This document shows positions 28,030 to 37,435 of a DNA stretch of 64,000 nt, piece after piece. A model generated the notes under the pieces. That model was not told the DNA's origin. It saw nothing but the letters and a program-made list of their open reading frames with translations, and ran no database searches. Origin of the DNA: Gammaproteobacteria bacterium. GTDB taxonomy: Bacteria > Pseudomonadota > Gammaproteobacteria > Pseudomonadales > Pseudohongiellaceae. Every line of letters starts with the position of its first letter. Position 1 is the stretch's first letter. The stretch covers positions 1 to 64,000 of the forward strand of contig JAQWQD010000017.1 in the NCBI GenBank assembly GCA_029244985.1, given 5' to 3'. A program made the translations under genes and the position numbers.

Positions 28030-29250
28030 ATGCCATCTACAATAATTCAAGATATAAATCAGCACAATTTTCATGAGGTATTGAAACCAACTCCTTTTCA
28101 TCCTCGTGTAGATCATGATTGTCTGACTAAAAACTGGATGGATTGGAATGGTTATTTAACTGCACGAACTTATGACACATTAGCCGCCGAATATTTTGCA
28201 ATTCGTAGTTCGTGCAGTGTTATGGACTTAACCCCCATGGGGAAATATCGCATTAATGGGCCTGATGCGAATAAATTTCTAAATCGATTAGTTACCCGCG
28301 ACGTAAGTATGCTGCGCCCCCAACGCGTTAGCTATGTTGTGATGTGCAATGATGAGGGCAAGGTTTTAGATGATGCCACAATCTTTCATCTCAACGAAGG
28401 GGATTATCGACTTTGCTGTCAGCACCATCAATTGGATTGGCTTATGATCTCGTCGTTGGGCATGGATGTGTCCATAAAGGAAGAAACTCACGATATTGCC
28501 GCGCTCGCGGTTCAAGGCCCGACCTCCGCTTCAGCATTAAAATTAGCAGGAATTGATGAAATTGGACAATTGAAACCTTATGATATTTTACATACTCAGC
28601 TTCATGGTTTTGAAGTTATGGTATCAAGGACAGGTTACACTGGTGATCTAGGCTATGAGCTGTGGACTTCTCCGGATAATGCATTAAGCATGTGGGATGC
28701 AATTTTTGAAGTAAAGCAGAAAGGGTTTTATGATATTCGGACCATAGGATTGTCGGCGTTGGAGATGGTGCGTATCGAGGCGGGGTTTATTTTGCCGGGC
28801 GATGATTTCAACACTGCTGAAACTGCCATTCGAGCCGACCGAGTGCGGTCGCCGTATGAAGTTGGACTGGGATGGGTAGTTAATTTGGATAAGCCAAATT
28901 TTACGGGAAAGCGCGCATTGTTGGATGAGAAAAAGAAACCTATAAAAAGGCGATTACTTAGATTAGAAGTATCGGGAAATAAAGCGCCTCAAGATTCTTT
29001 CCTTTACGCGGGGAAGGGGGGTAAGCGAATTGGAACTATCATGACACAAATATGGTCTCCTATTCTTAAGGCTAATCTAGCAATGGCAGACGTAGAGTTT
29101 GCTGGCGGTAGTCAGCCCAGCGAAATTTGGGCTGAAATTTACTATCAGAAAGAACTAGAATGGCGTGTATCATGGGCAAAAGGCAAAGTGTGGAATAAAC
29201 CATTCTGGTCACACCCTAGGCGCTCTGCATCTCCTCCGGATAGTTACTAA
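28030..29250 (+). CDS. GcvT-like aminomethyltransferase, cassette 1
   Basis: 406 residues. Family marks are MDLTPMGKYRINGPDA (65-80), the folate-site Asp pair D114-D115 in GKVLDDATIF, SRTGYTGDLGYELW, and ALEMVRIEAGFILPG. GcvT-fold enzymes bind tetrahydrofolate and accept a C1 unit from an amine, thioether or sulfonium. AGGA 8 bases before the ATG. It follows the type-B flavoprotein by 6 bases and ends in the TAATG overlap with a membrane protein gene. The tail KPFWSHPRRSASPPDSY is shared with the cassette 2 protein. Inferred role: transfer of the C1 unit released by the flavoprotein pair. Confidence 0.88.
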   Translation: MPSTIIQDINQHNFHEVLKPTPFHPRVDHDCLTKNWMDWNGYLTARTYDTLAAEYFAIRSSCSVMDLTPMGKYRINGPDANKFLNRLVTRDVSMLRPQRVSYVVMCNDEGKVLDDATIFHLNEGDYRLCCQHHQLDWLMISSLGMDVSIKEETHDIAALAVQGPTSASALKLAGIDEIGQLKPYDILHTQLHGFEVMVSRTGYTGDLGYELWTSPDNALSMWDAIFEVKQKGFYDIRTIGLSALEMVRIEAGFILPGDDFNTAETAIRADRVRSPYEVGLGWVVNLDKPNFTGKRALLDEKKKPIKRRLLRLEVSGNKAPQDSFLYAGKGGKRIGTIMTQIWSPILKANLAMADVEFAGGSQPSEIWAEIYYQKELEWRVSWAKGKVWNKPFWSHPRRSASPPDSY

Positions 29251-30167
29251 TGACGTCAAGGTTGCAGCGCTTCAGAAATTCCGGTATCAATTTGACTCAG
29301 GCCGTCAAGTTCGTTGTCTATGTGTTACTGCTAATTAATTTTGCTTTCTACATTATTGAAGATTGGCAAATTGCACAGTTTACTCGCGCAAACGGTGGAA
29401 CTTTTCTGCAATGGACGAGCGCTTTTGCCACACCCATTGATGAGCTTGCCTGGTTCATTTTGTTGTTTTTGTTTGAACTCGAGACTTATGTTCTAGATGA
29501 TGCGACATTAACTCGAAGGCGTCTGATTTTAATGCATGGTGCCCGCTATGCTTGCTATGTATTTTTAGCCCACACGGTTTATGCATATAGTGCCGACATC
29601 GTCAAACTACGAAACGTAGAAGCTGTAGAAAATATTTCCAGTCTGTGCCAAATGGAAGGAGGAGAATCTTCATTTACCTCCAATTTAAATTATTCAGAAA
29701 TAACCATAGAAAATTGTGAAGAATTATCTTTTGCCAGTGAGTTCATCTATCTAGACCCTCCTGACTATCTTATTGTTACTGATGCGGAAGGCTTTGTGAT
29801 AGAGACAGAGTTAAGAATTGTTGATTTGGCTGAAGCGATAACTTGGTTACTTATTTTGTTCAGCATCGAAGCAGCAGTTATGTTGCAAGAAAGGTCGATT
29901 GGCATTTCTCCTAGTTCTGGGTTTTTGTCGTCATTAGGCTCAGTGGCATCTCTTAAACTACTTAATCGAGCCAAGGTAATTCTCTATTGTTTGCTATGGG
30001 TAGCAATCGCTTACTGGCTATTTCGCGGTCACTATGTGTGGGCTTGGGATGAGTTTGTTTGGATTGCTGGCTTCGTACTAATTGAGAATAATATTTCTGG
30101 GTGGCGAGAAGAAACAACTGAATTGGATTCCTTGAGTCAGGCGATCAAGGAAAACAACGCGCTCTAA
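29250..30167 (+). CDS. Multi-pass membrane protein of unknown function
   Basis: 305 residues, starting at the last base of the GcvT-like stop codon (TAATG). About five or six hydrophobic segments are seen near residues 17-36, 57-76, 95-113, 190-210, 246-262 and 268-285. Between segments 3 and 4 is a long polar loop with two Cys (SLCQMEGG, ENCEEL), perhaps a disulfide on the periplasmic side. It resembles no transporter I know. Its tight coupling to cassette 1 suggests a role in uptake or electron transfer for that system. Function unassigned. Confidence 0.72.
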   Translation: MTSRLQRFRNSGINLTQAVKFVVYVLLLINFAFYIIEDWQIAQFTRANGGTFLQWTSAFATPIDELAWFILLFLFELETYVLDDATLTRRRLILMHGARYACYVFLAHTVYAYSADIVKLRNVEAVENISSLCQMEGGESSFTSNLNYSEITIENCEELSFASEFIYLDPPDYLIVTDAEGFVIETELRIVDLAEAITWLLILFSIEAAVMLQERSIGISPSSGFLSSLGSVASLKLLNRAKVILYCLLWVAIAYWLFRGHYVWAWDEFVWIAGFVLIENNISGWREETTELDSLSQAIKENNAL

Positions 30168-30382
30168 CGGCAATTATTCCAAGGCTTTAGTCGCTGCTGG
30201 GCTTCTAACCTATTGAATCTTAAGCCATTCAGGTACCTTTGCAGGATTCTATGCGTATAGGCGAGGTAGTCTGTGCATATAGCGATTAATAAGCTAACGA
30301 GTAACCTAAGCTTACTGTATGGGGCTGTCTTCTTCTAAGAATTAATCAGTAACCTAACTCAAAATGGAAGCATGTATCGTTT

Positions 30383-31945
30383 ATGTCTAGTTACGACACC
30401 ATAATAATCGGCGCCGGTCATAACGGAATGGTGTGTGCTTGTTATTTGGCTCGCAGAGGACAAAAGGTATTGTTGCTTGAGGCAGCGAATGAAATTGGTG
30501 GTCTAGCCGCTAAGCGAGAATTTTTTCCAGAATTTCAAGTATCAGTAGCCCATTCAATCAGTCATTTCTCTGCCAAAGTTGCAAAAGAACTTAATCTAGA
30601 AAGTCATGGTTTCATTAACCCTTCTTGTTCCTTGCCTACTGTTGGGTTAAATCGAAATGGTGAGCACGTTGTATTGGCGCATGACGAAGGTGGTGCTGCA
30701 AGCTTAAGCGGTGTCAGTGAAAAAGATTTAGCCAGCTTTAAAAATTATCAGACTCTGATGTATCGATATGCTGCGATGTTGAAACCTTTTTGGGGAACAG
30801 TTCTACCCAGAATAGGTGTCAGCGGAATTTCAAAAGCAATGACTTATGCCAAGCTAGGCTTAAAACTGCGCTTGTTAGGTAAAAGTGATATGCGCGAATT
30901 TATGCGCATAGCCATGTTGCCAGCCCGCGACCTTATGGATGAGTATTTTGATAATGATTTGCTTAAGGCGTTACTGAGCTGGGATGCGTTGATTGGGTCA
31001 AAGATGGCGCCGCGCTCGCCAAATGGCCCAGTAGTAAGTTTGCTCTATCGAATGGGAGGTGATTTCGAAGGAGCACACTATTTGCCTGAAAATGGCATTG
31101 AAAGTTTGATTTATTCACTTCGCAGTGTTGCAGAAGCTTCAGGAGTAGAGACTCGTACGAATTTTCCGGTAGAGAAAATTTTGATTCAGCGCAATGAATC
31201 AGGGTTGAAAGTGGAAGGCGTCACAATGCCTGATGGAGAAATTATTACTGCGACTCGAGTGGTTTCTTCTGCGGATCCCCATCGAACGTTTATCGATCTG
31301 GTGGGAGTTGAGAATTTGGAGATTCAATTTGCTAATCGTATTCGCAGGCTACGGAGTGAGGGTTATGTTGCGAAATTACATCTAGCTTTGCATGGTGAGC
31401 CTAAATTTAATGGGTTGGCGGGTCCAGAGGGCCGCATGATTATTGCGCCGACTATGGACACCATCGAATTTGCCTACGACGATGCTAAGTATGGGGAGTT
31501 TTCACGGCAACCAGTTATGGAGGTAATAGTCCCTACGCGCTATCAATCTGAATTAGCCCCTCCTGGCAAGCATGTAATTTCTGCTCATGTTATGTACGTA
31601 CCGAAAATGCTCAAATCGAAATGGTCTGTCGACGCACGGGAAGAAATTAAAAATAAAACAATTGATTTGCTCGCTCAGTATTCGCCGGGACTAAAAAACC
31701 TTATCGCGCATGCAGAATTTTTAACTCCTGAAGATATAGAGAGTAATTTTCGAGTCACTGGGGGAAATTGGCATCACGCCGATCATGTTATCGATCAGAT
31801 GTTTATGATGCGACCAACCTATGAAGCTGCTCAATACTCGACACCAGTGCCTGGGCTCTTTCTTTGTGGCGCAGGTTGTCATCCAGGTGGAGATTTGATG
31901 GGGGCAGCCGGACATAATGCAGCGCACGAGATACTTAAGTCATGA
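30383..31945 (+). CDS. PYROXD2/phytoene-desaturase-like FAD oxidoreductase, type B, cassette 2
   Basis: 520 residues with GAGHNG at 10-15 and an acidic ribose contact in LLLEAANEIGG. It carries type-B marks: EGYVAKLHLALHGEPKF, GGNWHHADHVIDQ and CGAGCHPGGDLMGAAG. The last segment has D in place of the second Gly seen in the other five copies (HPGGG becomes HPGGD). It is the first gene of its operon, so the B gene precedes the A gene, opposite to cassettes 1 and 3. The stop overlaps the type-A start as ATGA. Substrate unknown. Confidence 0.84.
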   Translation: MSSYDTIIIGAGHNGMVCACYLARRGQKVLLLEAANEIGGLAAKREFFPEFQVSVAHSISHFSAKVAKELNLESHGFINPSCSLPTVGLNRNGEHVVLAHDEGGAASLSGVSEKDLASFKNYQTLMYRYAAMLKPFWGTVLPRIGVSGISKAMTYAKLGLKLRLLGKSDMREFMRIAMLPARDLMDEYFDNDLLKALLSWDALIGSKMAPRSPNGPVVSLLYRMGGDFEGAHYLPENGIESLIYSLRSVAEASGVETRTNFPVEKILIQRNESGLKVEGVTMPDGEIITATRVVSSADPHRTFIDLVGVENLEIQFANRIRRLRSEGYVAKLHLALHGEPKFNGLAGPEGRMIIAPTMDTIEFAYDDAKYGEFSRQPVMEVIVPTRYQSELAPPGKHVISAHVMYVPKMLKSKWSVDAREEIKNKTIDLLAQYSPGLKNLIAHAEFLTPEDIESNFRVTGGNWHHADHVIDQMFMMRPTYEAAQYSTPVPGLFLCGAGCHPGGDLMGAAGHNAAHEILKS

Positions 31946-33561
31946 ATCAGTATGACGCGATAGTAATTGGCGCGGGCCACAATGGATTGACTAATGCCGC
32001 TTATCTAGCCAAAGCTGGATTAGAAGTGTTAGTGGTTGAAAAAAATGATTATATCGGCGGGGCAGCGGTTTCTCGTGAACTTCATGAAGGTTGGATATAT
32101 TCCAGCTGTTCATACGTTTGCAGCATGATGCGACAGGCAATCCACCGCGATCTTAATCTTACCAAACATGGTTTGATCTTGGTTCCTTATTTAGGAAATG
32201 TAGCATTTGGGGATAATGGCGAAACTCTTGTTGGCTATACTGACGAGGAAGCGAATTACAATGCGCTACGTAAGATTTCGCCTCACGATGCGGATGCAAT
32301 GTTTCGATTGCACGCCGACTTGGCCCGCTATGCTCAGTTAATTCGCAAAACTCTTTTGAGAACACCTCCAGATCCGACTTCTTTTCGTCCTCGCGATGTT
32401 AATGAATTATTATGGTTTGCAAAACAATTTTGGGGTTTAGGAGAAAAAGAACTTTATGAGTACATTCGATTTTTTACGATGAGTGCAGCAGATTATCTTG
32501 AAGATTATTTGGAGAATGATCTCATTAAAGCAACTATGGCTAGTGCTGGAATTATCGGAACAGCACTAGGAGTTTATTCGCCGGGCTCTGCTTACATTCT
32601 ATTGCACCATGTAATGGGAGACGTTGACGGAAATATTGGTGCATGGGGTTTGGCTCGAGGTGGCATGGGTGCTATCTCCCAATCCCTTGCTGGTGCATTG
32701 CAGGAAAGCGGTGGTGAAATTCGCTTGAATGCAGGCGTGCGAAAGATCTTGGTTAAGAAACAAAAAGCAGTTGGGGTTGTGCTAGAGAATGGTGACGAAC
32801 TTTATGCCAATATTGTCGTATCTAATCTCGATGCTAAGCGCACGTTTACCCAGTGTATGGATGAAGATGATTTGCCGCCTGGGATTTTTAAGAAAGCGAA
32901 AAATTTTAAAATTCGAGGTTCATCGGGGAAAGTTAATATTGCTTTGTCTGGGTTGCCGAAATTTAACGGAGTCCCTAATAACCGATATGTGAATAGAGGA
33001 GGGCAGGCATTTGTAGGCTCACTGGAAACCATGGAGCGAGCCTATGACGATTGGAAACATGGATGCTGGTCGAAAGATCCGTTTATTGAATCGGTAATTC
33101 CTTCGGCCTGGGACCCAACGGTGGCCCCTCCAGGAAAGCACTGGATGTCTAATTTTGTTCAATATTGTCCAGCTGAATTAGCTGATGGACCTTGGACGCC
33201 AGAGAAAAGAAATACATTTGGACAAATAATAGTTGATAAAATCGAACGCTACAGTCCCGGATTTAGAGAACTTATCGTACACATGGAGGTGCGTACTCCT
33301 CATGAAATTGAGGCAGAGGTGGGTTTAACTGAAGGAAATATATTCCAGGGTGAATTGACAATAGATCAATTGCTATTTAATCGGCCATTTCCAGGTTATG
33401 CGCAGTATCGAATGCCTGTAAAAAATATGTATATGTGTGGATCTTCCACTCATCCCGGCGGGGGTGTGTCTTCGGCCTGTGGCGCAAATGCCGCGAGAGA
33501 AATACTCATGGATTTGAGGCTAGGTAATACTGTACCCGATGACGATTTTTACGACGAGTAA
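31942..33561 (+). CDS. PYROXD2/phytoene-desaturase-like FAD oxidoreductase, type A, cassette 2
   Basis: 539 residues; starts within the ATGA overlap with the type-B gene. GAGHNG is at 10-15. Type-A marks are SSCSYVCSMMRQAI, RGSSGKVNIALSGLP, EGNIFQGELTIDQ, FNRPFPGYAQY and STHPGGGVSSACG. Where types A1 and A3 read RPEI, this has RQAI, and the last motif has SSACG for MGAPG or MAAPG, so it is the most divergent of the three type-A proteins and may act on another substrate. Followed by the GcvT-like gene after 38 bases. Confidence 0.84.
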   Translation: MNQYDAIVIGAGHNGLTNAAYLAKAGLEVLVVEKNDYIGGAAVSRELHEGWIYSSCSYVCSMMRQAIHRDLNLTKHGLILVPYLGNVAFGDNGETLVGYTDEEANYNALRKISPHDADAMFRLHADLARYAQLIRKTLLRTPPDPTSFRPRDVNELLWFAKQFWGLGEKELYEYIRFFTMSAADYLEDYLENDLIKATMASAGIIGTALGVYSPGSAYILLHHVMGDVDGNIGAWGLARGGMGAISQSLAGALQESGGEIRLNAGVRKILVKKQKAVGVVLENGDELYANIVVSNLDAKRTFTQCMDEDDLPPGIFKKAKNFKIRGSSGKVNIALSGLPKFNGVPNNRYVNRGGQAFVGSLETMERAYDDWKHGCWSKDPFIESVIPSAWDPTVAPPGKHWMSNFVQYCPAELADGPWTPEKRNTFGQIIVDKIERYSPGFRELIVHMEVRTPHEIEAEVGLTEGNIFQGELTIDQLLFNRPFPGYAQYRMPVKNMYMCGSSTHPGGGVSSACGANAAREILMDLRLGNTVPDDDFYDE

Positions 33562-33599
33562 GTTAAGCGAGATTTGAGACTGAGACTAGTTTAATAAAA

Positions 33600-34820
33600 A
33601 TGAGTGATTCAAACACTGTAACTGTCGATCCTTTTGAAGAAGAGCGACCTAAAGAAACGCATTTTCATGCGCGTATGGCTGTATTGAATATTCGTGAGAA
33701 TTGGGCAGCCTGGAATGGTTATAAACTGGCGAACTACTTTTATGATGCAGAGTATGAGTATTTTTGTGTCCGTAATGGATGTGGAACTTACGACATCTGT
33801 GGAATGCAAAAGTACTTTGTAACTGGCAAGGACGCTGAAGCGATGCTGAATCGCATGGTGACTCGTGATATTAGCGAGATGAATATAGACAGAGTGACTT
33901 ATCTTGTCTGGTGCACCGATGAGGGGAGACTTATTGATGATGGCACGGTTTTCAAATTAGGGCATGAACACTTCATGCTCACCTGTGGAAGTCCCAGTTT
34001 AGCTTGGCTAGAAAAAAGTTGTTATGGATTTAAAGATGTTTCCATTGTTGACATGTCAGAGGGAATTGCTGCTCTTGCGTTGCAAGGGCCCACGAGCTGT
34101 GAAGTTTTAAAAAAAATGGGGCTCAAAGATATCGATACCCTTAAACCGTTTGGTATTAAGCATTTTCCCTTTGGTGCTAGCCAGGATAAACCGCTTATGG
34201 TATCTCGTACTGGATTTACTGGTGATTTGGGCTATGAATTATGGATTAAGCCAGAGCTAGCTCTGAAGATGTGGGATTCACTGTACGATGCTGGGGAAGA
34301 TTACCATATACAACCTTTTGGCGAAGCAGCTTTAAATATGGCGCGCATGGAAGCAGGATTTATCATGCCATTGATGGAGTTTAATGAAGCGCTGAAGACC
34401 ATACATTTTCGGCATGACCATACGCCATTTCAACTAAACCTGGATTGGCTGGTGGATTTTAAAAAGCCACATTTTAATGGCAGGGCTGCTCTGCTAAGAG
34501 AGAAGCATGATGGACCGGAGTATACTCTGGTAAAACTGGATATCGAAGGAAATAAACCTGCTGAAGAATGTAATGTCTATAGCGACAAAGGTTGCGAAAA
34601 TGAAATTGGTTACGTCACATCAGCTATGTGGTCTCCAGTGGTTAAGGCGAACATTGCCCTGGCTATGGTGAAAACTAAATATCTAAAGGGAGAGATTTGG
34701 GCCGAAATTTATTACAATAAAGAGCTTCGGTCGTATACAAAAGTATCCAGGTGTACCGTTAAAGAAAAACCATTTTGGACTCACTCAAGAAGTAGGGCAA
34801 CTCCACCATTGCCTTATTAG
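33600..34820 (+). CDS. GcvT-like aminomethyltransferase, cassette 2
   Basis: 406 residues with TYDICGMQKYFVTGKDAE (63-80), the Asp pair D113-D114 in GRLIDDGTVF, SRTGFTGDLGYELW and ALNMARMEAGFIMP. The usual Asp-Leu-Ser/Thr-Pro motif (DLTPMGK, DLSPMTK) reads DICGMQK here. The tail KPFWTHSRSRATPPLPY matches the cassette 1 protein closely. Same inferred role: tetrahydrofolate-linked C1 acceptor for the flavoprotein pair just upstream. No clear Shine-Dalgarno is seen before the ATG. Confidence 0.87.
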   Translation: MSDSNTVTVDPFEEERPKETHFHARMAVLNIRENWAAWNGYKLANYFYDAEYEYFCVRNGCGTYDICGMQKYFVTGKDAEAMLNRMVTRDISEMNIDRVTYLVWCTDEGRLIDDGTVFKLGHEHFMLTCGSPSLAWLEKSCYGFKDVSIVDMSEGIAALALQGPTSCEVLKKMGLKDIDTLKPFGIKHFPFGASQDKPLMVSRTGFTGDLGYELWIKPELALKMWDSLYDAGEDYHIQPFGEAALNMARMEAGFIMPLMEFNEALKTIHFRHDHTPFQLNLDWLVDFKKPHFNGRAALLREKHDGPEYTLVKLDIEGNKPAEECNVYSDKGCENEIGYVTSAMWSPVVKANIALAMVKTKYLKGEIWAEIYYNKELRSYTKVSRCTVKEKPFWTHSRSRATPPLPY

Positions 34821-34857
34821 GGCGAATAGATAGAATTTTTAGAATTGGGGAATAAGA

Positions 34858-35451
34858 ATGCAATCACTAAAAGTCCAGGTTGAATCAGTATGCATAGGAA
34901 TTGCTAACAGTGAATTTGGACAATCATTAGTAAATTGTTTGGAATGCGAACTGGATGGGATTGTTGGCGATAAGCATCGCGGGATTTCTCGTGAGGCCTG
35001 GGAAACTGGAGATAAGCAATTGGGTGGAACAATCCGACGTAATGAGCGTCACTGGTCTGCAGTCTCTATGGAAGAATTGGCAACTATTAGTAAAACGATG
35101 AATCTTGCTGAGCCTCTAACGGCAGATCTGTTAGGCACAAATTTGTGTTTTAAAGGTCAGGATAAACTCTCGCAATTGCCTAAAGGATCAGTGTTCAAAT
35201 TTCCTTCAGGCGCTGAATTAATTGTGGAAGAGTATAATCCCCCCTGTCCTGGTATGAGTGAGCATCTAGCGCAGAATTTAAAGACCAGTTCTGGGGTCTC
35301 GCTCAGCAATTCTGCTTTTTCTGAAGCTGCAAAATTTTCACGAGGTTTGGTGGGGGTGGTAGAGGTACCTGGTATCGTAAACGTTGGGGATGAAGTTACG
35401 GTAATTCTCTATAAACCAGCTCCGTGGTTGGTAAAAATGACGACTGGCTAA
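34858..35451 (+). CDS. MOSC-domain protein
   Basis: 197 residues, one MOSC (molybdenum cofactor sulfurase C-terminal) domain. GIVGDKHRG near residues 34-42 and the conserved Cys in EYNPPCPGM are the family signature; the Cys is thought to carry sulfur or bind the cofactor. GGGGAA precedes the start. It lies between the cassette 2 GcvT gene and a symporter gene on one strand. A link between a MOSC protein and the flavoprotein cassette is not expected from known pathways, so its target is open. Confidence 0.87.
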   Translation: MQSLKVQVESVCIGIANSEFGQSLVNCLECELDGIVGDKHRGISREAWETGDKQLGGTIRRNERHWSAVSMEELATISKTMNLAEPLTADLLGTNLCFKGQDKLSQLPKGSVFKFPSGAELIVEEYNPPCPGMSEHLAQNLKTSSGVSLSNSAFSEAAKFSRGLVGVVEVPGIVNVGDEVTVILYKPAPWLVKMTTG

Positions 35452-35506
35452 TGACTAGTTGGCTCTGCAAATTGATTACATATAAATTTCAAATGAGGAT
35501 TCCTTT

Positions 35507-37306
35507 ACGGATATTTTTACGATAACCATAGCGATCAGTATTATCGTCTTTGTTGCTGTAGGTAATTACGCAGGTCGTAGTGTTAAAAAGCTTGATGATT
35601 ATTTTGTTGCGGGTCGACGGGCTCCGACTCTATTGATAGTTGGTACGCTGGTAGCCAGCGTGTTTAGTACTTCTATATTTCTAGGGGAGGCTGGATTTAC
35701 TTACGATGGCCAACTCGGGCCTTATATGCTATTTCCTGGAATAGCAGTGATTGGTTATATCTATGGAGCACTTTTTTTCGGGGCCTATCTTCGTCGAAGC
35801 TGCGCTCCAACAGTGGCCGATTTTTTTGGTCAGCGTTTCAATAATCACCGCGTACAACAGGCAGCTGGATTCACCATTATTATGGGTTTGGGTGGCTATC
35901 TACTCGTTGTAACTCAGGGAGCGGCGATTCTATTAACTGAACTCACTGATCTAACCTACACTCAAGGCATTATTTTAGCTTGGCTAAGCTATACGACCTT
36001 CACAATGTACTCAGGATCTCAGGGTGTGATTATTACCGATACCCTGATGTTTCTATTATTCACAGTAGCCACTGTCTTTTTTGCATTTTATGTTATTGAT
36101 GGTCTTGGAGGAGTAACGACGACGGTTGAAAATTTGGCTCAGATGGAGAGTAAGCCCGATATCGCCTCTTGGCATGGTACCGTTGGACCCGGCACAGAGT
36201 GGCCGACCCCTATGGATTACCTAATATGGACTATCATTATCGATACCAGTTGGGGGGTGGTTTATGCGGTAAGCCCATGGCAATCAAGTCGTCATTTAAT
36301 GGCGAGAAATGAACATGTGGTTTTACGTGCTGCTATCTATGCCTGTCTGGTAGTGATCTTTATGCAGTTTCTGATCTATGGATTAGGTGGTTTTATTAAT
36401 TTGGCTAATCCAAATATCAGCCCTTCAGAGACGGTTATGATTTGGGCTGCAAAAAATCTTGTTCCAGAGGCGCTTGGAGCTCTCTTGCTAGCGGGAATTA
36501 TGGCCGCAGCTCTCTCGTCTGCCTCTACTTTTCTTTCATTGGTAGGTTTCAGTGTTAGCAATGATATGATTCCGAGCAATAAAGAACTTACTTTGAGAAA
36601 AACCCGGATCGTTATGTTTTTTACCGGTGTGGTTGTGCTCATTGCGAGTTTCTTTTTCCCACCTAATGTGTTTTGGCTTATGTTATTCGTAGGAACCGTA
36701 TTTGCGTCTTCGTGGGGACCAGTCGGGTTTATGAGTATTTGGAGTAAGCGCATTACGGCTGATGCGGCTTTTTGGGGAATAGTTACAGGGTTTATATTTA
36801 ATGTCGTTCCCGCAGCGTTGGAGTATTTCGGTTATGTAACTTGGCCGAGTTATGCAAACCCGGCGGTACTGGGTGCAGCAGCTAGTATAATAACAATTTT
36901 GGTTGTGTCTCGAATGGGGAAGGTGAGCCGAGCTGAGGCGTTGTACCGTATGAGGCTGCACCGCACTCCTGAGATCGATTTCGATCTCAAGCAGGTAAAA
37001 ATTACCCTGCTTGCACCATGCTGTTTGATTATCTACGGCTGCACTATGCCGTTCTTGCTGATTTACTACTATGTTATTCCTTACCAAACCGGCGCTAGTG
37101 AATTGCTTGATGATGGAAGTCTGAATTGGGCAACCGGTGAAGTTGTACTGGCCTTGTCTTATCCATTTATTTATGTATTTTTGGGTGTCTTAGGGATAGT
37201 TTTGATATGGCGCCGGTATAGTCCGCATGCGGGGGAAAAAGCTCGAACGCAGCGACGCAGAGCTAATGGAGCTACTGAATCAACCAGGCACCGCATATCC
37301 ACCTAA
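35507..37306 (+). CDS. SSS-family Na+:solute symporter with apparent ACG start
   Basis: A sodium:solute symporter with about 13 membrane segments. The first ATG/GTG/TTG in frame is TTG 35633, but the reading frame upstream codes for the conserved N-terminus, a first helix (ITIAISIIVFVAVG) and DDYFVAGRRAPTL. The frame is open back to a stop at 35483-35485 with no normal start. The best fit is ACG at 35507, 7 bases after AGGA (35496-35499), giving 600 codons. Either ACG is used as start or an ATG has mutated. Family members take up sugars, amino acids, choline, betaine or polyamines with Na+. Being last in the cassette 2 operon, it probably imports that cassette's substrate. Confidence 0.8.
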   Translation, partial: TDIFTITIAISIIVFVAVGNYAGRSVKKLDDYFVAGRRAPTLLIVGTLVASVFSTSIFLGEAGFTYDGQLGPYMLFPGIAVIGYIYGALFFGAYLRRSCAPTVADFFGQRFNNHRVQQAAGFTIIMGLGGYLLVVTQGAAILLTELTDLTYTQGIILAWLSYTTFTMYSGSQGVIITDTLMFLLFTVATVFFAFYVIDGLGGVTTTVENLAQMESKPDIASWHGTVGPGTEWPTPMDYLIWTIIIDTSWGVVYAVSPWQSSRHLMARNEHVVLRAAIYACLVVIFMQFLIYGLGGFINLANPNISPSETVMIWAAKNLVPEALGALLLAGIMAAALSSASTFLSLVGFSVSNDMIPSNKELTLRKTRIVMFFTGVVVLIASFFFPPNVFWLMLFVGTVFASSWGPVGFMSIWSKRITADAAFWGIVTGFIFNVVPAALEYFGYVTWPSYANPAVLGAAASIITILVVSRMGKVSRAEALYRMRLHRTPEIDFDLKQVKITLLAPCCLIIYGCTMPFLLIYYYVIPYQTGASELLDDGSLNWATGEVVLALSYPFIYVFLGVLGIVLIWRRYSPHAGEKARTQRRRANGATESTRHRIST

Positions 37307-37435
37307 CGAGGGAAAAGGTCGACATCTACCGCTTTAGGGGTGCAATTAGGTCTTGCAAGTATTGATTAGACTGATAATCTAATTCTGAACAAGTCGACAA
37401 TAAAATTATGTGGTGAACATTCTGGAACTGCGAAT

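Noticed and set aside
30300-30357. Direct repeat AGTAACCTAA (30300-30309 and 30348-30357) before cassette 2
   Set aside because: Ten-base repeat 48 bases apart in AT-rich DNA with no other support; could be chance.
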